A stretch of 63,593 nucleotides of DNA from SIG598 sp045580875 (GCA_045580875.1 JAZNOP010000101.1:1-63593); one strand, 5' to 3'. Shown: positions 43,822 to 52,881, numbered from the stretch's first letter. Numbers and translations are program-made. Notes: generated by a model from the letters alone, not told the origin.

Positions 43822-45027
43822 TTAATGCTTGTCTGTACGGTATTGCTGCGGTGTTTTGCCGGTTATATCGCGGAAGGATTCTGAAAAGTGACTTGATGAT
43901 GCAAAATGCAGAGAATCGGCAATCTGTGAAATAGACATACCTGTACTCATCAGCAGAAGCTTTGAGCGTTCAATTCGGACATACCTGATATAAGTGCTTA
44001 TTGATACGCCGATTTCCTTTTTGAATTTTCTGGAAAGATAATATTCGGAATAGCCGATATGTCTTGCAAGCTGCGGTAATTTAAGTTCTTCTTCGGCATG
44101 AAGTTCGATATATTCACGACAGCTTTGTATCTGAGAAGAAACAAGAGGATTTGTTCTGTGCTTGTGGGAACGGTAAACAAAATCCTCATACATCGCAAGA
44201 ACAATAGAAGTAAGCTCGGCTGTTGTACGGCACTGAATCATACTGTCGATGTATCCTTCGCCTACCGAATATGCAGTGTCAGGCGATATTCCGGCGGTAA
44301 TTGCTTCACGTATACATAACGAGGCGAAACCGGTTGCCCTGATTACAGCAAGCTTTACCGGTTCTCTAAGTTTTGCGGGATATCCGCCGAACAGATGATG
44401 AGCATCAGCAAGTGCCTGCTTGTAATTCATGTCTCCTTCACGAAGAATTCTCAACAGCGCCTCTTCCGTTCGGTACAACTGTGCCCGGTTATCATACAGC
44501 TGTTCAGAATCATTCGAAAGCGGACTGATTATGGTGCTTCGCGGCTGAAACTGAATGTCGCTCCGGTTGAGTTTTTCTCCATTAACGCAATAATGAAGCA
44601 TCAGCGCATACTGAAGAAACATCACCGACGGAACAACGCTGATCTGGTTGAGAATCTCATGGTATTTCTGCTGAAACGCAGGGTCAATATGATATCTGTT
44701 TATGCTTTCTTCAATATAAGCAGTGGATATTTCAGAATTAAACACCGGTCCGATAAGGTGGATTCCCTGTAAAGCGGTTTTATCGTGCTCAAATACTGCA
44801 CACCACATCAGCCCCATATCGCTTCCAAGGATGAGCGGTCTGGTATTTTCTTTACCAAATTCGGTCATATATTTTATACCGCCAATGTAATTCAGTATTT
44901 TATCCATGATAATAAATTCAGAACTGGCATCAAGAAGACGCCCTTCTGAATCATAATGCCATAAAGGAATATTTGTGCCGCAGGTCAGCAGTTCCTTCAG
45001 AGCGGCAATGTTTGATATATTATCCAT
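43822..45027 (-). CDS. AraC-family regulator of the symporter-GH78-GH1 operon
   Basis: This 401-residue regulator has a C-terminal AraC domain (about 300-398; LPQLARHIGYSEYYLSRKFK, then ISQIADSLHFASSSHFSESF) and an N-terminal sensor region in the same pattern as the regulators at 7464 and 29680 (LIGPV block near 105, helix MLHYCVNGEKLNRSD, LAMYEDFVYRS before the DNA-binding part). I chose ATG 45027 (MDNISN) with AAGGAAG upstream; an earlier in-frame start at 45057 has no site. It is divergent from the operon starting at 45221, its likely target. Confidence 0.85.
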   Translation of the reverse strand: MDNISNIAALKELLTCGTNIPLWHYDSEGRLLDASSEFIIMDKILNYIGGIKYMTEFGKENTRPLILGSDMGLMWCAVFEHDKTALQGIHLIGPVFNSEISTAYIEESINRYHIDPAFQQKYHEILNQISVVPSVMFLQYALMLHYCVNGEKLNRSDIQFQPRSTIISPLSNDSEQLYDNRAQLYRTEEALLRILREGDMNYKQALADAHHLFGGYPAKLREPVKLAVIRATGFASLCIREAITAGISPDTAYSVGEGYIDSMIQCRTTAELTSIVLAMYEDFVYRSHKHRTNPLVSSQIQSCREYIELHAEEELKLPQLARHIGYSEYYLSRKFKKEIGVSISTYIRYVRIERSKLLLMSTGMSISQIADSLHFASSSHFSESFRDITGKTPQQYRTDKH

Positions 45028-45047
45028 GATTTCACTTCCTTGAATTA

Positions 45048-45076
45048 ATAATATCATAAATCCAATAAAGGTACAA
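45048..45076 (-). promoter_or_regulatory. promoter of the third AraC gene
   Basis: Minus-strand -35 TTGTAC (45071-45076) and -10 TATTAT (45048-45053), spacer 17, the same geometry as the two paralogous AraC genes. Confidence 0.75.
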
Positions 45077-45088
45077 TATTTTTGTCTA

Positions 45089-45107
45089 TTTGCGCAAAGA
45101 GCGCAAA
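45089..45107. promoter_or_regulatory. candidate operator in the divergent AraC/symporter region
   Basis: A perfect inverted repeat TTTGCGC-N5-GCGCAAA lies 13 bases upstream of the AraC -35 and 114 bases before the symporter start. The position suits control of both directions. Confidence 0.5.
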
Positions 45108-45220
45108 AATATTGTATATAAAACTAATATTTTGTTTATGCTTTGTTTGCTTTTGATTATACTTAAATATAGCAGGAAGCAATTATATATCGAAATCAAA
45201 AGAACAAGGAGAGTGTATTT

Positions 45221-46624
45221 ATGGCTTTCGGAAAAAGTAAAACACCAAAGGCTGACAGACTGCCTTTAGGCAAATTTCTGGCATGGAAATCATCGGACAT
45301 AACAAGCGCCGGTGTATTTCTGATCGTCACAACCTATATGACCATGTTCTGCACCGACTTCCTCGGCATGAGTCCTTTGGTCGTAGGTAACATTGTACTC
45401 ATCAGTAATGTAATCGACTTTTTCACCGACCTTATTGCAGCTTATGTTATTGATAATACAAAAACAAAGCTTGGTAAGGCACGTCCTTATGAGCTTGGCG
45501 CAATAGGTATGACTTTGTGTACTACACTCATGTTTGTTACACCGAATTTCTGGAGTGATGCAGTTAAGGTTATCTGGATCTTCTGTATGTACACATTCCT
45601 GTTTGGTGTATTCAACACCTTCCGTACCAGTGCAAACATGCCGTACCTGGTTCGTGCGTTCGACAACAACAGAACCCTTATCGGTAAGGTTTCTTCCTAC
45701 GGCGGACTTGTTACAACTATGGGTTCCATGGTTGTTTCGCTGACCTTCCCGAAGCTGATGGCAACTCTTGCAACATCTGCTTCAGGCTGGACAACTCTGA
45801 TTCTTATTTACATGATTCCGCTGACTGTTCTTGGTCTGCTCAGATTCATCTTCGTCAAGGAGAATCCGGAAATTGATGCACAGCAGGCCAAGGATAAGGT
45901 CAACTTCAAGGATATCTGGACCATGATCCGCAAGAATGGCTATGCATGGCTCTATCTTCTCATTATGTTCTTCTTCCAGACTATTCAGAGTATCGGTGCG
46001 TTGTCTTATTATTTCAAATACATAGTCGGTGATATTTCGCAGGCTGGTCTTCTGAGTATCATGAGCTTTGTTCTGCTGCCCACAATGTTCCTGTTCCCGG
46101 TTCTTCTCAAGAAGCTCAGCGCAGTTCAGGTTATTGCTATTGGCGCTCTGTTTGCGTGTGCCGGTTATGTTGTAAATTATTTTGCCGGCAGCAGCATGAC
46201 AATGCTTATAGTAGGTGCAATTATTACTTCTTTTGCAATGCTTCCGATTTCATACCTCGGCAATCTTGTCATGATGGATCTGTGTACCTACAATCAGTAT
46301 CTTGGCCTGCCGAGAATGGACGCTTCCATTGGTGCTATTTTCAATGGCTTCGGAAGTCAGATCGGTCAGGGCTTCGGCGGCTGGCTTCTTGGATTTGCAC
46401 TTACTGCTGCAGGCTATATTGCATCTGAGGGTGACACGGTTGTAGCGCAGCCCGAGACTGCAATTACTATGATCCGTATGCTCTACAGCCTTGTGCCTAT
46501 GGGTCTGATGATCCTTCTTGCTGTTACTGCTTTCATTCTTGGTCGTCTTAACAAGAAGATGCCGGAAATCGAAGCTAAAATAGCAGCTGATGCACAGGCT
46601 GAAGTACTGAATAAAGCTGAATAA
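45221..46624 (+). CDS. GPH-family sugar:cation symporter
   Basis: This 467-residue inner-membrane transporter has twelve helices. The GPH loop DNTKTKLGKARPYEL lies near 78-92. It has only a short C-terminal tail, unlike the symporters at 11130 and 34811. As the first gene of an operon with an isomerase/epimerase, GH78 and GH1, it probably imports a rhamnosylated glucoside. The ATG follows AAGGAGAG. The next gene begins 60 bases downstream. Confidence 0.9.
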   Translation: MAFGKSKTPKADRLPLGKFLAWKSSDITSAGVFLIVTTYMTMFCTDFLGMSPLVVGNIVLISNVIDFFTDLIAAYVIDNTKTKLGKARPYELGAIGMTLCTTLMFVTPNFWSDAVKVIWIFCMYTFLFGVFNTFRTSANMPYLVRAFDNNRTLIGKVSSYGGLVTTMGSMVVSLTFPKLMATLATSASGWTTLILIYMIPLTVLGLLRFIFVKENPEIDAQQAKDKVNFKDIWTMIRKNGYAWLYLLIMFFFQTIQSIGALSYYFKYIVGDISQAGLLSIMSFVLLPTMFLFPVLLKKLSAVQVIAIGALFACAGYVVNYFAGSSMTMLIVGAIITSFAMLPISYLGNLVMMDLCTYNQYLGLPRMDASIGAIFNGFGSQIGQGFGGWLLGFALTAAGYIASEGDTVVAQPETAITMIRMLYSLVPMGLMILLAVTAFILGRLNKKMPEIEAKIAADAQAEVLNKAE

Positions 46625-46684
46625 TTAATTAACGGGCAGCGGCAGATGATGCTGCTGCCCGAATCATTTTTTAAGGAATAGATT

Positions 46685-47524
46685 ATGCTTAAAGCTATAC
46701 AACAGTTCCAGTTGGGAACTGTACTCAATAATAAAAAGCAGGCGGAGAATACGCTGCGTAAAATCAAGGAAGCAGGATTTGACGGTATAGAACTGTGTAG
46801 TTTTATGATTCATCCGGCTTCACTTGCGGTGAAATTGATTACTAATGCTGCCGGTATGCCTGTAGGAAATGGCGGAAGCCTTAACTGGCCTGAGCTGATA
46901 AAAAAGTTCGGATTGATAGTTCCGGCCGTTCATTACCATCTTGACACATTGGAAAATGAGATTAAAAAAGCTGTTAGCGAATGCGGCAGCTTTGGAACGG
47001 ATACAATTGTAGTCACTGGTATGTACAGGTTTGATTATTCGGAAAAAAACGGCATCCTTAAGCTTGCAGACAGGCTGAACAAAGCAGGAGCAAAATTAAA
47101 GGAAAATGGAATAAGGCTGCTTTATCACAATCATAATGCTGAATTTATTAGAATTGATGATACGTTATCAGCATATTCGCTGCTGATAAATGAGACAGAA
47201 GCAGAGAATGTAAACTTTGAGTTTGACAGCTTCTGGTGTGCTGATGCCGGCTGCAGTCCACTTGAACAGATGCAGCTGCTTGGCAGTAGAATGAAGTTGT
47301 GGCATATCAATGACAGAGGCTGCCGCAAAGTCGGATTCACGCCGATATATAAGATGGATTCCATGGAGCTTGGCACAGGCTGCATGAATCTTGACAGCCT
47401 TATTGCGCAGGCGGGAAAATGCGGCTGTGAGGCAGTAATTCTGGAAAGCCACCGGAACTGGATAGATAACGACCCGGTAAAAAGCTTTCAGATAAGTGCA
47501 GATTATCTTAACGAGAAGGTGTGA
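46685..47524 (+). CDS. sugar phosphate isomerase/epimerase-type TIM barrel protein
   Basis: This 279-residue cytoplasmic AP-endonuclease-2/xylose-isomerase-like barrel. The putative metal ligands are visible in LLYHNHNAEF (about 141-150), NFEFDSFW, MKLWHINDRG and VILESHRNW. The family includes sugar isomerases, epimerases, inosose dehydratase and 3-keto-glycoside eliminases such as the C-glycoside-cleaving DgpB/C type. Its placement between a glycoside symporter and GH78/GH1 suggests a role on an imported sugar or aglycone linkage; no partner oxidoreductase is nearby, so an isomerase or mutarotase-like step is equally possible. GH78 begins 1 base after its stop. Confidence 0.75.
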   Translation: MLKAIQQFQLGTVLNNKKQAENTLRKIKEAGFDGIELCSFMIHPASLAVKLITNAAGMPVGNGGSLNWPELIKKFGLIVPAVHYHLDTLENEIKKAVSECGSFGTDTIVVTGMYRFDYSEKNGILKLADRLNKAGAKLKENGIRLLYHNHNAEFIRIDDTLSAYSLLINETEAENVNFEFDSFWCADAGCSPLEQMQLLGSRMKLWHINDRGCRKVGFTPIYKMDSMELGTGCMNLDSLIAQAGKCGCEAVILESHRNWIDNDPVKSFQISADYLNEKV

Positions 47525-47525
47525 A

Positions 47526-49691
47526 ATGGAACTCAGGAATAATTTTATTACAACAGGCAGAGCGTATCGTGAGGGTACGGTTGAAGTTTTCAGACAGCGA
47601 ATAAAATCAGAAAAGGTCAGATATGCAGAACTGACAATAACCGCTCTTGGTTTATATGAGGCGGAACTTAATGGAGAAAAAATTGGTGATGCATTATTTA
47701 CTCCCGGATTTACATACTATCCGACTAATCTGCATTATCAGAAATATGATATAACATCAATGCTTTCAGGTGAAGATACCCTGACGGTATATCTTGCACA
47801 AGGGTGGTACTGCGGCAGGTTCACTTTCGAGAATAAAGTGAAGATATATGGTGATTGTCCTGCGGTATCATGGGTGCTCGAAATAGAAGATGACAACGGA
47901 GTCAGTTATTTCTGCTCAAGTGATAATGAAGTACAGGCTATAACATCACCTTATGAATATGCCGGATTCTATGATGGCGAGATTTACAATGAAGCAGCTG
48001 AGCAGGAAATCATCCAGCCGGTAAAGTTTGAGGGTCATATACCCGCAGTAATTGAAGAGAGCACCATGTGTGTCAGAATCAGGGAAAAGGTGGACATTCA
48101 GACAGTAACTGTGCATGATGGTGTGACAATTCTGGATTTTGGTCAGAACTTTGCGGGTTTCATAACTGTCAATCCGGAAAAGATGCACAGTGACTGCATC
48201 AAAATCCGACACGGTGAAATTCTTGATGCTGACGGAAATCTCTATACCGCTAACCTGCGGAAGGCAAAAGCAGAAATTATTTATCATAAAGGTCAGGGGA
48301 TTTACAGACCAAGATTCACCTACATGGGATTCCGATACGCTGAACTTTCCGGAGCAGAGTATGAAGAGGGAATGATTTCTGCTTACGCTATATATTCTGA
48401 TATGGAACGCACAGGTCACTTTACCTGTGAGAATCAGCTTGTTGATCAGCTTTATCGTAATCAGATATGGGGACAGAAATCAAATTATATTGAAGTTCCC
48501 ACAGACTGTCCTCAGCGCGACGAACGAATGGGATACACCGGAGATGGTCATGTTTTTGCTCAGACCGGCGCTTATAATTTTGATACAGAGCAGTTCTGGG
48601 CAAAATTTCTCAAGGATATAAGCCATTCGCAGGAATCTAATAAAGCTGGTTACGTTGCACCTACAATCCCTGCACCTCCGGGCGAACAGGGGATAGGATT
48701 CATGTCGATGCTTGGTTGGGGAAACTGCATTTGTATTGTACCGGAGATGCTTTACTGGCACTATGGCACTGACGAGTATGTGCGCAGGTACTACGTTAAT
48801 ATGAAACGCTTTGTTGAGTGCGAAATACGTAAAATGGGCGGTCTGCTCGGTAAAAAAGATTTATGGATCGCTCCGAGTCTTGGTGACTGGCTTGCAACAG
48901 GTAAAGACGTAAAGTATATGGCTATGCATAATGGACCTGTATCCAACGCATTTATTGTAAATGATCTGCGCATAATGGTGTGGGCGGCGAATCTGCTCGG
49001 CAAAAAAGATGATGCAGAGCGTTATTCAAAACAGCTTGAAAAAACGCGCAAGGCATATATCAGTGCCTTTGTAAGAAAAAACGGTTCCATGAAGGATGAT
49101 TATCAGGGCGCATATGTCATGGCTCTGAAGATGGTTATTCCTGAAGGGGAAATTCGGAACAGGGTTTACGCGCAGCTTATCAAGAGACTGAAGAAAGATG
49201 GAATGCAGACGGGCTTCTTTGCAACTGAGCATATCCTTCCATTATTGTGTGACAATGGTGACGAAAAGCTTGCGTTTGATCTGCTGCTTGATGAACGGTG
49301 CAGCGGTTGGCTGTATCAGGTGAAATCCGGTGCGACAACCACGTGGGAGCGCTGGGATGCACTTCGTCCTGACGGTACGGTTAATGAAACAAAAATGAGC
49401 AATGACAACATGGTTTCATTCAATCATTACTCGTTTGGCAGTGTCGGAAAGTTTTATTACCAGTACATATTAGGAATCAAGGCAGAGGAGCCTGGATTCA
49501 GAAGAATTAAGATTCAGCCCAGAACAGATAAACGAATCGGCAATTTCTCGGGCAGTTACAAAGATATCTGTGTAAGCTGGGACGGAGAGATACTTCATGT
49601 TGAAGTTCCTGCTCCGGCAGTTGTTGTATTGCAGGATGGCACGGTACATGAAGTTGAGCCGGGAAAATATAATTTTGCTGTGAAGGAGTAA
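47526..49691 (+). CDS. GH78 alpha-L-rhamnosidase, short N-terminal form
   Basis: This 721-residue cytoplasmic enzyme begins directly in the Bac_rhamnosid_N domain (ITALGLYEAELNGEKIGDAL at 38-57), without the fibronectin-like domain of the GH78 at 36647. Concanavalin-like (about 185-295), (alpha/alpha)6 barrel (about 300-645) and C-terminal domains follow. The catalytic segment is PTDCPQRDERMGYTGDGH (325-342), with Tyr where most members have Trp before TGD. I chose ATG 47526, behind AAGGTG, rather than an upstream in-frame start. The GH1 gene follows 3 bases after its stop, so the pair could act sequentially on a rhamnosyl-glucoside. Confidence 0.9.
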   Translation: MELRNNFITTGRAYREGTVEVFRQRIKSEKVRYAELTITALGLYEAELNGEKIGDALFTPGFTYYPTNLHYQKYDITSMLSGEDTLTVYLAQGWYCGRFTFENKVKIYGDCPAVSWVLEIEDDNGVSYFCSSDNEVQAITSPYEYAGFYDGEIYNEAAEQEIIQPVKFEGHIPAVIEESTMCVRIREKVDIQTVTVHDGVTILDFGQNFAGFITVNPEKMHSDCIKIRHGEILDADGNLYTANLRKAKAEIIYHKGQGIYRPRFTYMGFRYAELSGAEYEEGMISAYAIYSDMERTGHFTCENQLVDQLYRNQIWGQKSNYIEVPTDCPQRDERMGYTGDGHVFAQTGAYNFDTEQFWAKFLKDISHSQESNKAGYVAPTIPAPPGEQGIGFMSMLGWGNCICIVPEMLYWHYGTDEYVRRYYVNMKRFVECEIRKMGGLLGKKDLWIAPSLGDWLATGKDVKYMAMHNGPVSNAFIVNDLRIMVWAANLLGKKDDAERYSKQLEKTRKAYISAFVRKNGSMKDDYQGAYVMALKMVIPEGEIRNRVYAQLIKRLKKDGMQTGFFATEHILPLLCDNGDEKLAFDLLLDERCSGWLYQVKSGATTTWERWDALRPDGTVNETKMSNDNMVSFNHYSFGSVGKFYYQYILGIKAEEPGFRRIKIQPRTDKRIGNFSGSYKDICVSWDGEILHVEVPAPAVVVLQDGTVHEVEPGKYNFAVKE

Positions 49692-49694
49692 AAA

Positions 49695-50981
49695 ATGGAA
49701 AAGTTTGATAAAGAATTCCTGCTGGGAGCCTCTACTGCTGCCCATCAGGTGGAAGGAAATAATATACACAGCGATTACTGGACAATGGAACTTATGCGCT
49801 CAACCAGCTTTGTTGAGCCAAGTTCAGATGCAGTTGACCATTACAACCGATATGAAGAAGATATCAGAACGCTTGTGCAGGCAGGGCTTAATTGCTACAG
49901 ATTTTCTATTGAGTGGGCGCGTATAGAACCGGTTGAAGGTCAGTTTGATGAAGCAGAGGTTGATCATTATCGTAAAATGATCCGTTTCTGTAAAGAGAAC
50001 GGGGTTACTCCTATAGTTACTCTGCATCATTTTACAAGTCCGAAATGGCTGATATCAAAAGGCGGTTGGGAAGCAGAATCAACCGTAGCTGATTTCACAA
50101 GGTATTGTTCATACATTGCACAGCAGCTTGGAAATGAACTCGAATATATTGTTACAATAAATGAGGCCAATATGGGACTTCAGCTGGCTGCTATAGCTCG
50201 CAGATATATGAAGCAGCTGCTTCTTCCGAAAAAGAAAAAAGACACTGACGGTAAAGCGCAGGTCGGAATAAACCTCAGGCAGATGCTTGCAAACCAGAAA
50301 ATTGCATCTGCTGAAAACCTTAAAGTGTTCGGAGTGGAAAGACCTCATACATTTGTTTCTCAGCGCACAGAAGAGGGTGATCTTCTTATAATGCGTGCTC
50401 ATACTTCTGCCAGAGATGCAATGAAAGCAATTTGTCCGGAGCTGAAAATAGGACTCAGCCTGAGTCTGCATGATATGCAGTCGCTTGCTGGAGGCAGAAG
50501 ACACGCAAAAAAAGAATGGTATGCAGAGTTTGGTCATTATCTGCCGTATATCAAAGATGATGATTTTATCGGTGTGCAGAACTACACCCGCAGCAGATTC
50601 GGATTCTTCGGTCAGATTGACGTACCGAAGGGCGTTGAAATGACACAGATGAATTACGAGTTTTACCCAGAGGCGCTTGAAAATGTAATCCGTGCAGTAA
50701 GCAAAGAGTACAAGGGCGATATTATTGTTACTGAAAACGGAATTGCAACTGCTGATGACAGCCGCCGTGTTGAATTTATCCGGCGTGCGGTCAAGGGGGT
50801 ACAGAATTGTATAGCTGACGGAATTCCTGTAAAGGGATATTGCCATTGGAGCCTGCTGGACAATTTTGAATGGCAGAAGGGTTTTTCAATGACATTCGGA
50901 CTCATTGCTGTTGACCGCAAGACACAGACAAGATATCCTAAGGAAAGTCTGTACGTACTTGGCTCAATGAAGCAGGAATAA
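49695..50981 (+). CDS. GH1 glycosidase with NEA acid/base motif
   Basis: This 428-residue cytoplasmic GH1 barrel starts FDKEFLLGASTAAHQVEGN. The nucleophile is Glu347 in IIVTENGIAT and HWSLLDNFEWQKGF is present. The acid/base segment reads TINEANM with Glu157, where nearly all GH1 enzymes have Asn-Glu-Pro. A basic insert (KQLLLPKKKKDTDGKAQ near 173-189) is also unusual. It probably cleaves the beta-glucoside exposed by the preceding rhamnosidase. The ATG follows AAGGAG; a strong terminator follows. Confidence 0.88.
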   Translation: MEKFDKEFLLGASTAAHQVEGNNIHSDYWTMELMRSTSFVEPSSDAVDHYNRYEEDIRTLVQAGLNCYRFSIEWARIEPVEGQFDEAEVDHYRKMIRFCKENGVTPIVTLHHFTSPKWLISKGGWEAESTVADFTRYCSYIAQQLGNELEYIVTINEANMGLQLAAIARRYMKQLLLPKKKKDTDGKAQVGINLRQMLANQKIASAENLKVFGVERPHTFVSQRTEEGDLLIMRAHTSARDAMKAICPELKIGLSLSLHDMQSLAGGRRHAKKEWYAEFGHYLPYIKDDDFIGVQNYTRSRFGFFGQIDVPKGVEMTQMNYEFYPEALENVIRAVSKEYKGDIIVTENGIATADDSRRVEFIRRAVKGVQNCIADGIPVKGYCHWSLLDNFEWQKGFSMTFGLIAVDRKTQTRYPKESLYVLGSMKQE

Positions 50982-50996
50982 AATCTGTGACACATG

Positions 50997-51038
50997 AAAA
51001 GCCTGTGAAATCAATGGTTTCACAGGCTTTTATTTTTG
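50997..51038 (+). terminator. terminator of the symporter-GH78-GH1 operon
   Basis: A perfect 14-bp stem AAAAGCCTGTGAAA / TTTCACAGGCTTTT with a 7-base loop, then ATTTTT. Confidence 0.9.
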
Positions 51039-51084
51039 ATGATGCAGTGCTTTGGAAAATATTGAAATTATATCTTATTGAGGA

Positions 51085-51113
51085 TTGAAAAATCTTTGAC
51101 AAATAAATATAAT
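51085..51113 (+). promoter_or_regulatory. promoter of the membrane protein gene at 51146
   Basis: -35 TTGAAA (51085-51090) and -10 TATAAT (51108-51113), spacer exactly 17, 32 bases before the start. Confidence 0.8.
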
Positions 51114-51145
51114 ATATCATAAACAATATGAGAAGGAGTAGTGAC

Positions 51146-52825
51146 ATGAAAAATACAAAGCAGTATCTGTCTTATATTATTGCTGCGATAGTTGGTATTG
51201 CAGTTCTCGTAGTGGGATTTCTGGTTTTTTGTATCTCAATTAATGTTCAAAACCCGGGCCTTTGGATTTTTGCAGCATTTGCAGTGTTTGTGTTCACTTT
51301 TGTTGAAAAAACAGTAAGACTTGGTCTGGATTTCAGCTGGAGCTCAGGCACGAGGGTAATAGGATTCAACTGGGGCAAAAAAGGCAAGCTTAAAATTGGC
51401 TCATTTCTTGGGTTTATTATTCCGTTTGCATTGATTGCGATTACAGTTCTTGGAGGAATCTTCAGCGGAACATTTTTCAATGCATCAGCTTATGCAGATA
51501 TTCTTACAGTCAGCAGCAGTGATTTCAGTGCCGATCTTTCTGAGACAGTGGACACAGATTCTATTGCTCTGATGGACACTGCTTCTGCCAGAATGCTTGG
51601 AGACAGAGAAATTGGTGCCCTTTCTGACGTCGTAAGTCAGTTCGATGTTTCTTATGACTACATTCAGATCGACTACAATGGCAAGCCGATAAAGGTTTCA
51701 GCGCTGGAGTATGCAGGTTTCTTCAAATGGCTCAGCAATAAGGATGTCGGAGTTGTCGGATATGTTTCTGTTGATCCGGTGTCAATGTCTGCATCATATA
51801 ACACTTCTGAGGGAATGAAGTATATTCCGTCTGCTTATTTCTTTGAGGACGCGTACCGTCATATTTGGATTAAATATCCGACTCTTATGACGGAGAATCT
51901 TCACTTTGAAATTGATGAAGACGGTAAGCCGTATTATGTTGCTTCAGTTATTGAGAAGAGTATCGGTCTGTTTGGCGGAAAGACCGTCAGCGGCTGCCTT
52001 GTTCTCGACCCTGTAACAGGCGATACAACACATTATGATGTTGAAGATATTCCGAGATGGATTGATGTTGTTTTTGACGGTGACCTGATTTGTGAGCAGT
52101 ACAACTGGTACGGATTATACAGCAATGGATTTTTTAACAGTATTTTTGCAAAGAAAGATTGTAAGCAGGTTACTACATATTACAGCATTGATGAAGAAGG
52201 TGATTATGTTCCCGGTGCAGATTACGGATATGTTGCGAAGGATGGAGATATCTGGATTTATACCGGTATAACCTCAGTTAACGGAGACAGCTCTAATATC
52301 GGCTTCCTTCTTGCGAATGAGCGTACAGGAGAGAGCAGATATTATCCTGTTGCCGGTGCAGATGAAAAATCCGCAATGATGGCAGCGGAGGGAGAGGTAC
52401 AGGAAAAGGGCTATCAGGCATCATTTCCGTCTCTTATCAATGTTGAGGGTAACCCGACTTATATTATGGTGCTCAAGGATTCCGGCGGTCTTGTAAAGCT
52501 TTACGCAGCTGTCAATGTGGAGCAGTACAATCTTGTCACCACAGCTGCAACGCAGACTGAATGCATTGCAAATTACAAGGCATTGCTTGGGATAAACGGC
52601 AGTGAGAATCCTGTCGGTGAAACTGCAGAGGTAACAATAACTATCAAAGCAATAAGAGATGTCGTTATCGACGGAAATACTTACATATATCTTATTGACA
52701 GCAGTGATAATATCTTCAAAGCCAAGGTTTCAACTCACGAAGATATGCTGCTGCTGAAGGTTGGAGATAAAATTGTCATAACCTGTTCTGATTCATCTAT
52801 AATTGAATGGCGCAGAGCTGAGTAA
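51146..52825 (+). CDS. membrane protein of unknown function
   Basis: I do not recognise this 559-residue protein. Three helices (about 9-30, 36-54 and 85-106) are followed by a large domain of about 450 residues, mainly beta, with acidic repeats such as FEIDEDGKPYYVAS and VLDPVTGDTTHYDV. These look like repeating blades (a 'value then conversion to text' pattern of DPVTG turns) and may be extracytoplasmic. The C-terminal 70 residues (AEVTITIKAIRDVVIDGNTY...) resemble an OB-like fold. I chose ATG 51146 behind AGAAGGAG; an in-frame ATG at 51128 overlaps that site. It is a single gene between two terminators. Confidence 0.75.
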   Translation: MKNTKQYLSYIIAAIVGIAVLVVGFLVFCISINVQNPGLWIFAAFAVFVFTFVEKTVRLGLDFSWSSGTRVIGFNWGKKGKLKIGSFLGFIIPFALIAITVLGGIFSGTFFNASAYADILTVSSSDFSADLSETVDTDSIALMDTASARMLGDREIGALSDVVSQFDVSYDYIQIDYNGKPIKVSALEYAGFFKWLSNKDVGVVGYVSVDPVSMSASYNTSEGMKYIPSAYFFEDAYRHIWIKYPTLMTENLHFEIDEDGKPYYVASVIEKSIGLFGGKTVSGCLVLDPVTGDTTHYDVEDIPRWIDVVFDGDLICEQYNWYGLYSNGFFNSIFAKKDCKQVTTYYSIDEEGDYVPGADYGYVAKDGDIWIYTGITSVNGDSSNIGFLLANERTGESRYYPVAGADEKSAMMAAEGEVQEKGYQASFPSLINVEGNPTYIMVLKDSGGLVKLYAAVNVEQYNLVTTAATQTECIANYKALLGINGSENPVGETAEVTITIKAIRDVVIDGNTYIYLIDSSDNIFKAKVSTHEDMLLLKVGDKIVITCSDSSIIEWRRAE

Positions 52826-52881
52826 AAAAAGTATACAATAAACAGAACTGATTACCATAAGTGAGCGTCAGTGAAAATATC

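Noticed and set aside
46685..47524. Full C-glycoside deglycosylation system
   Set aside because: The barrel protein alone is present; the oxidoreductase and small partner subunit that define such systems are not in the window.
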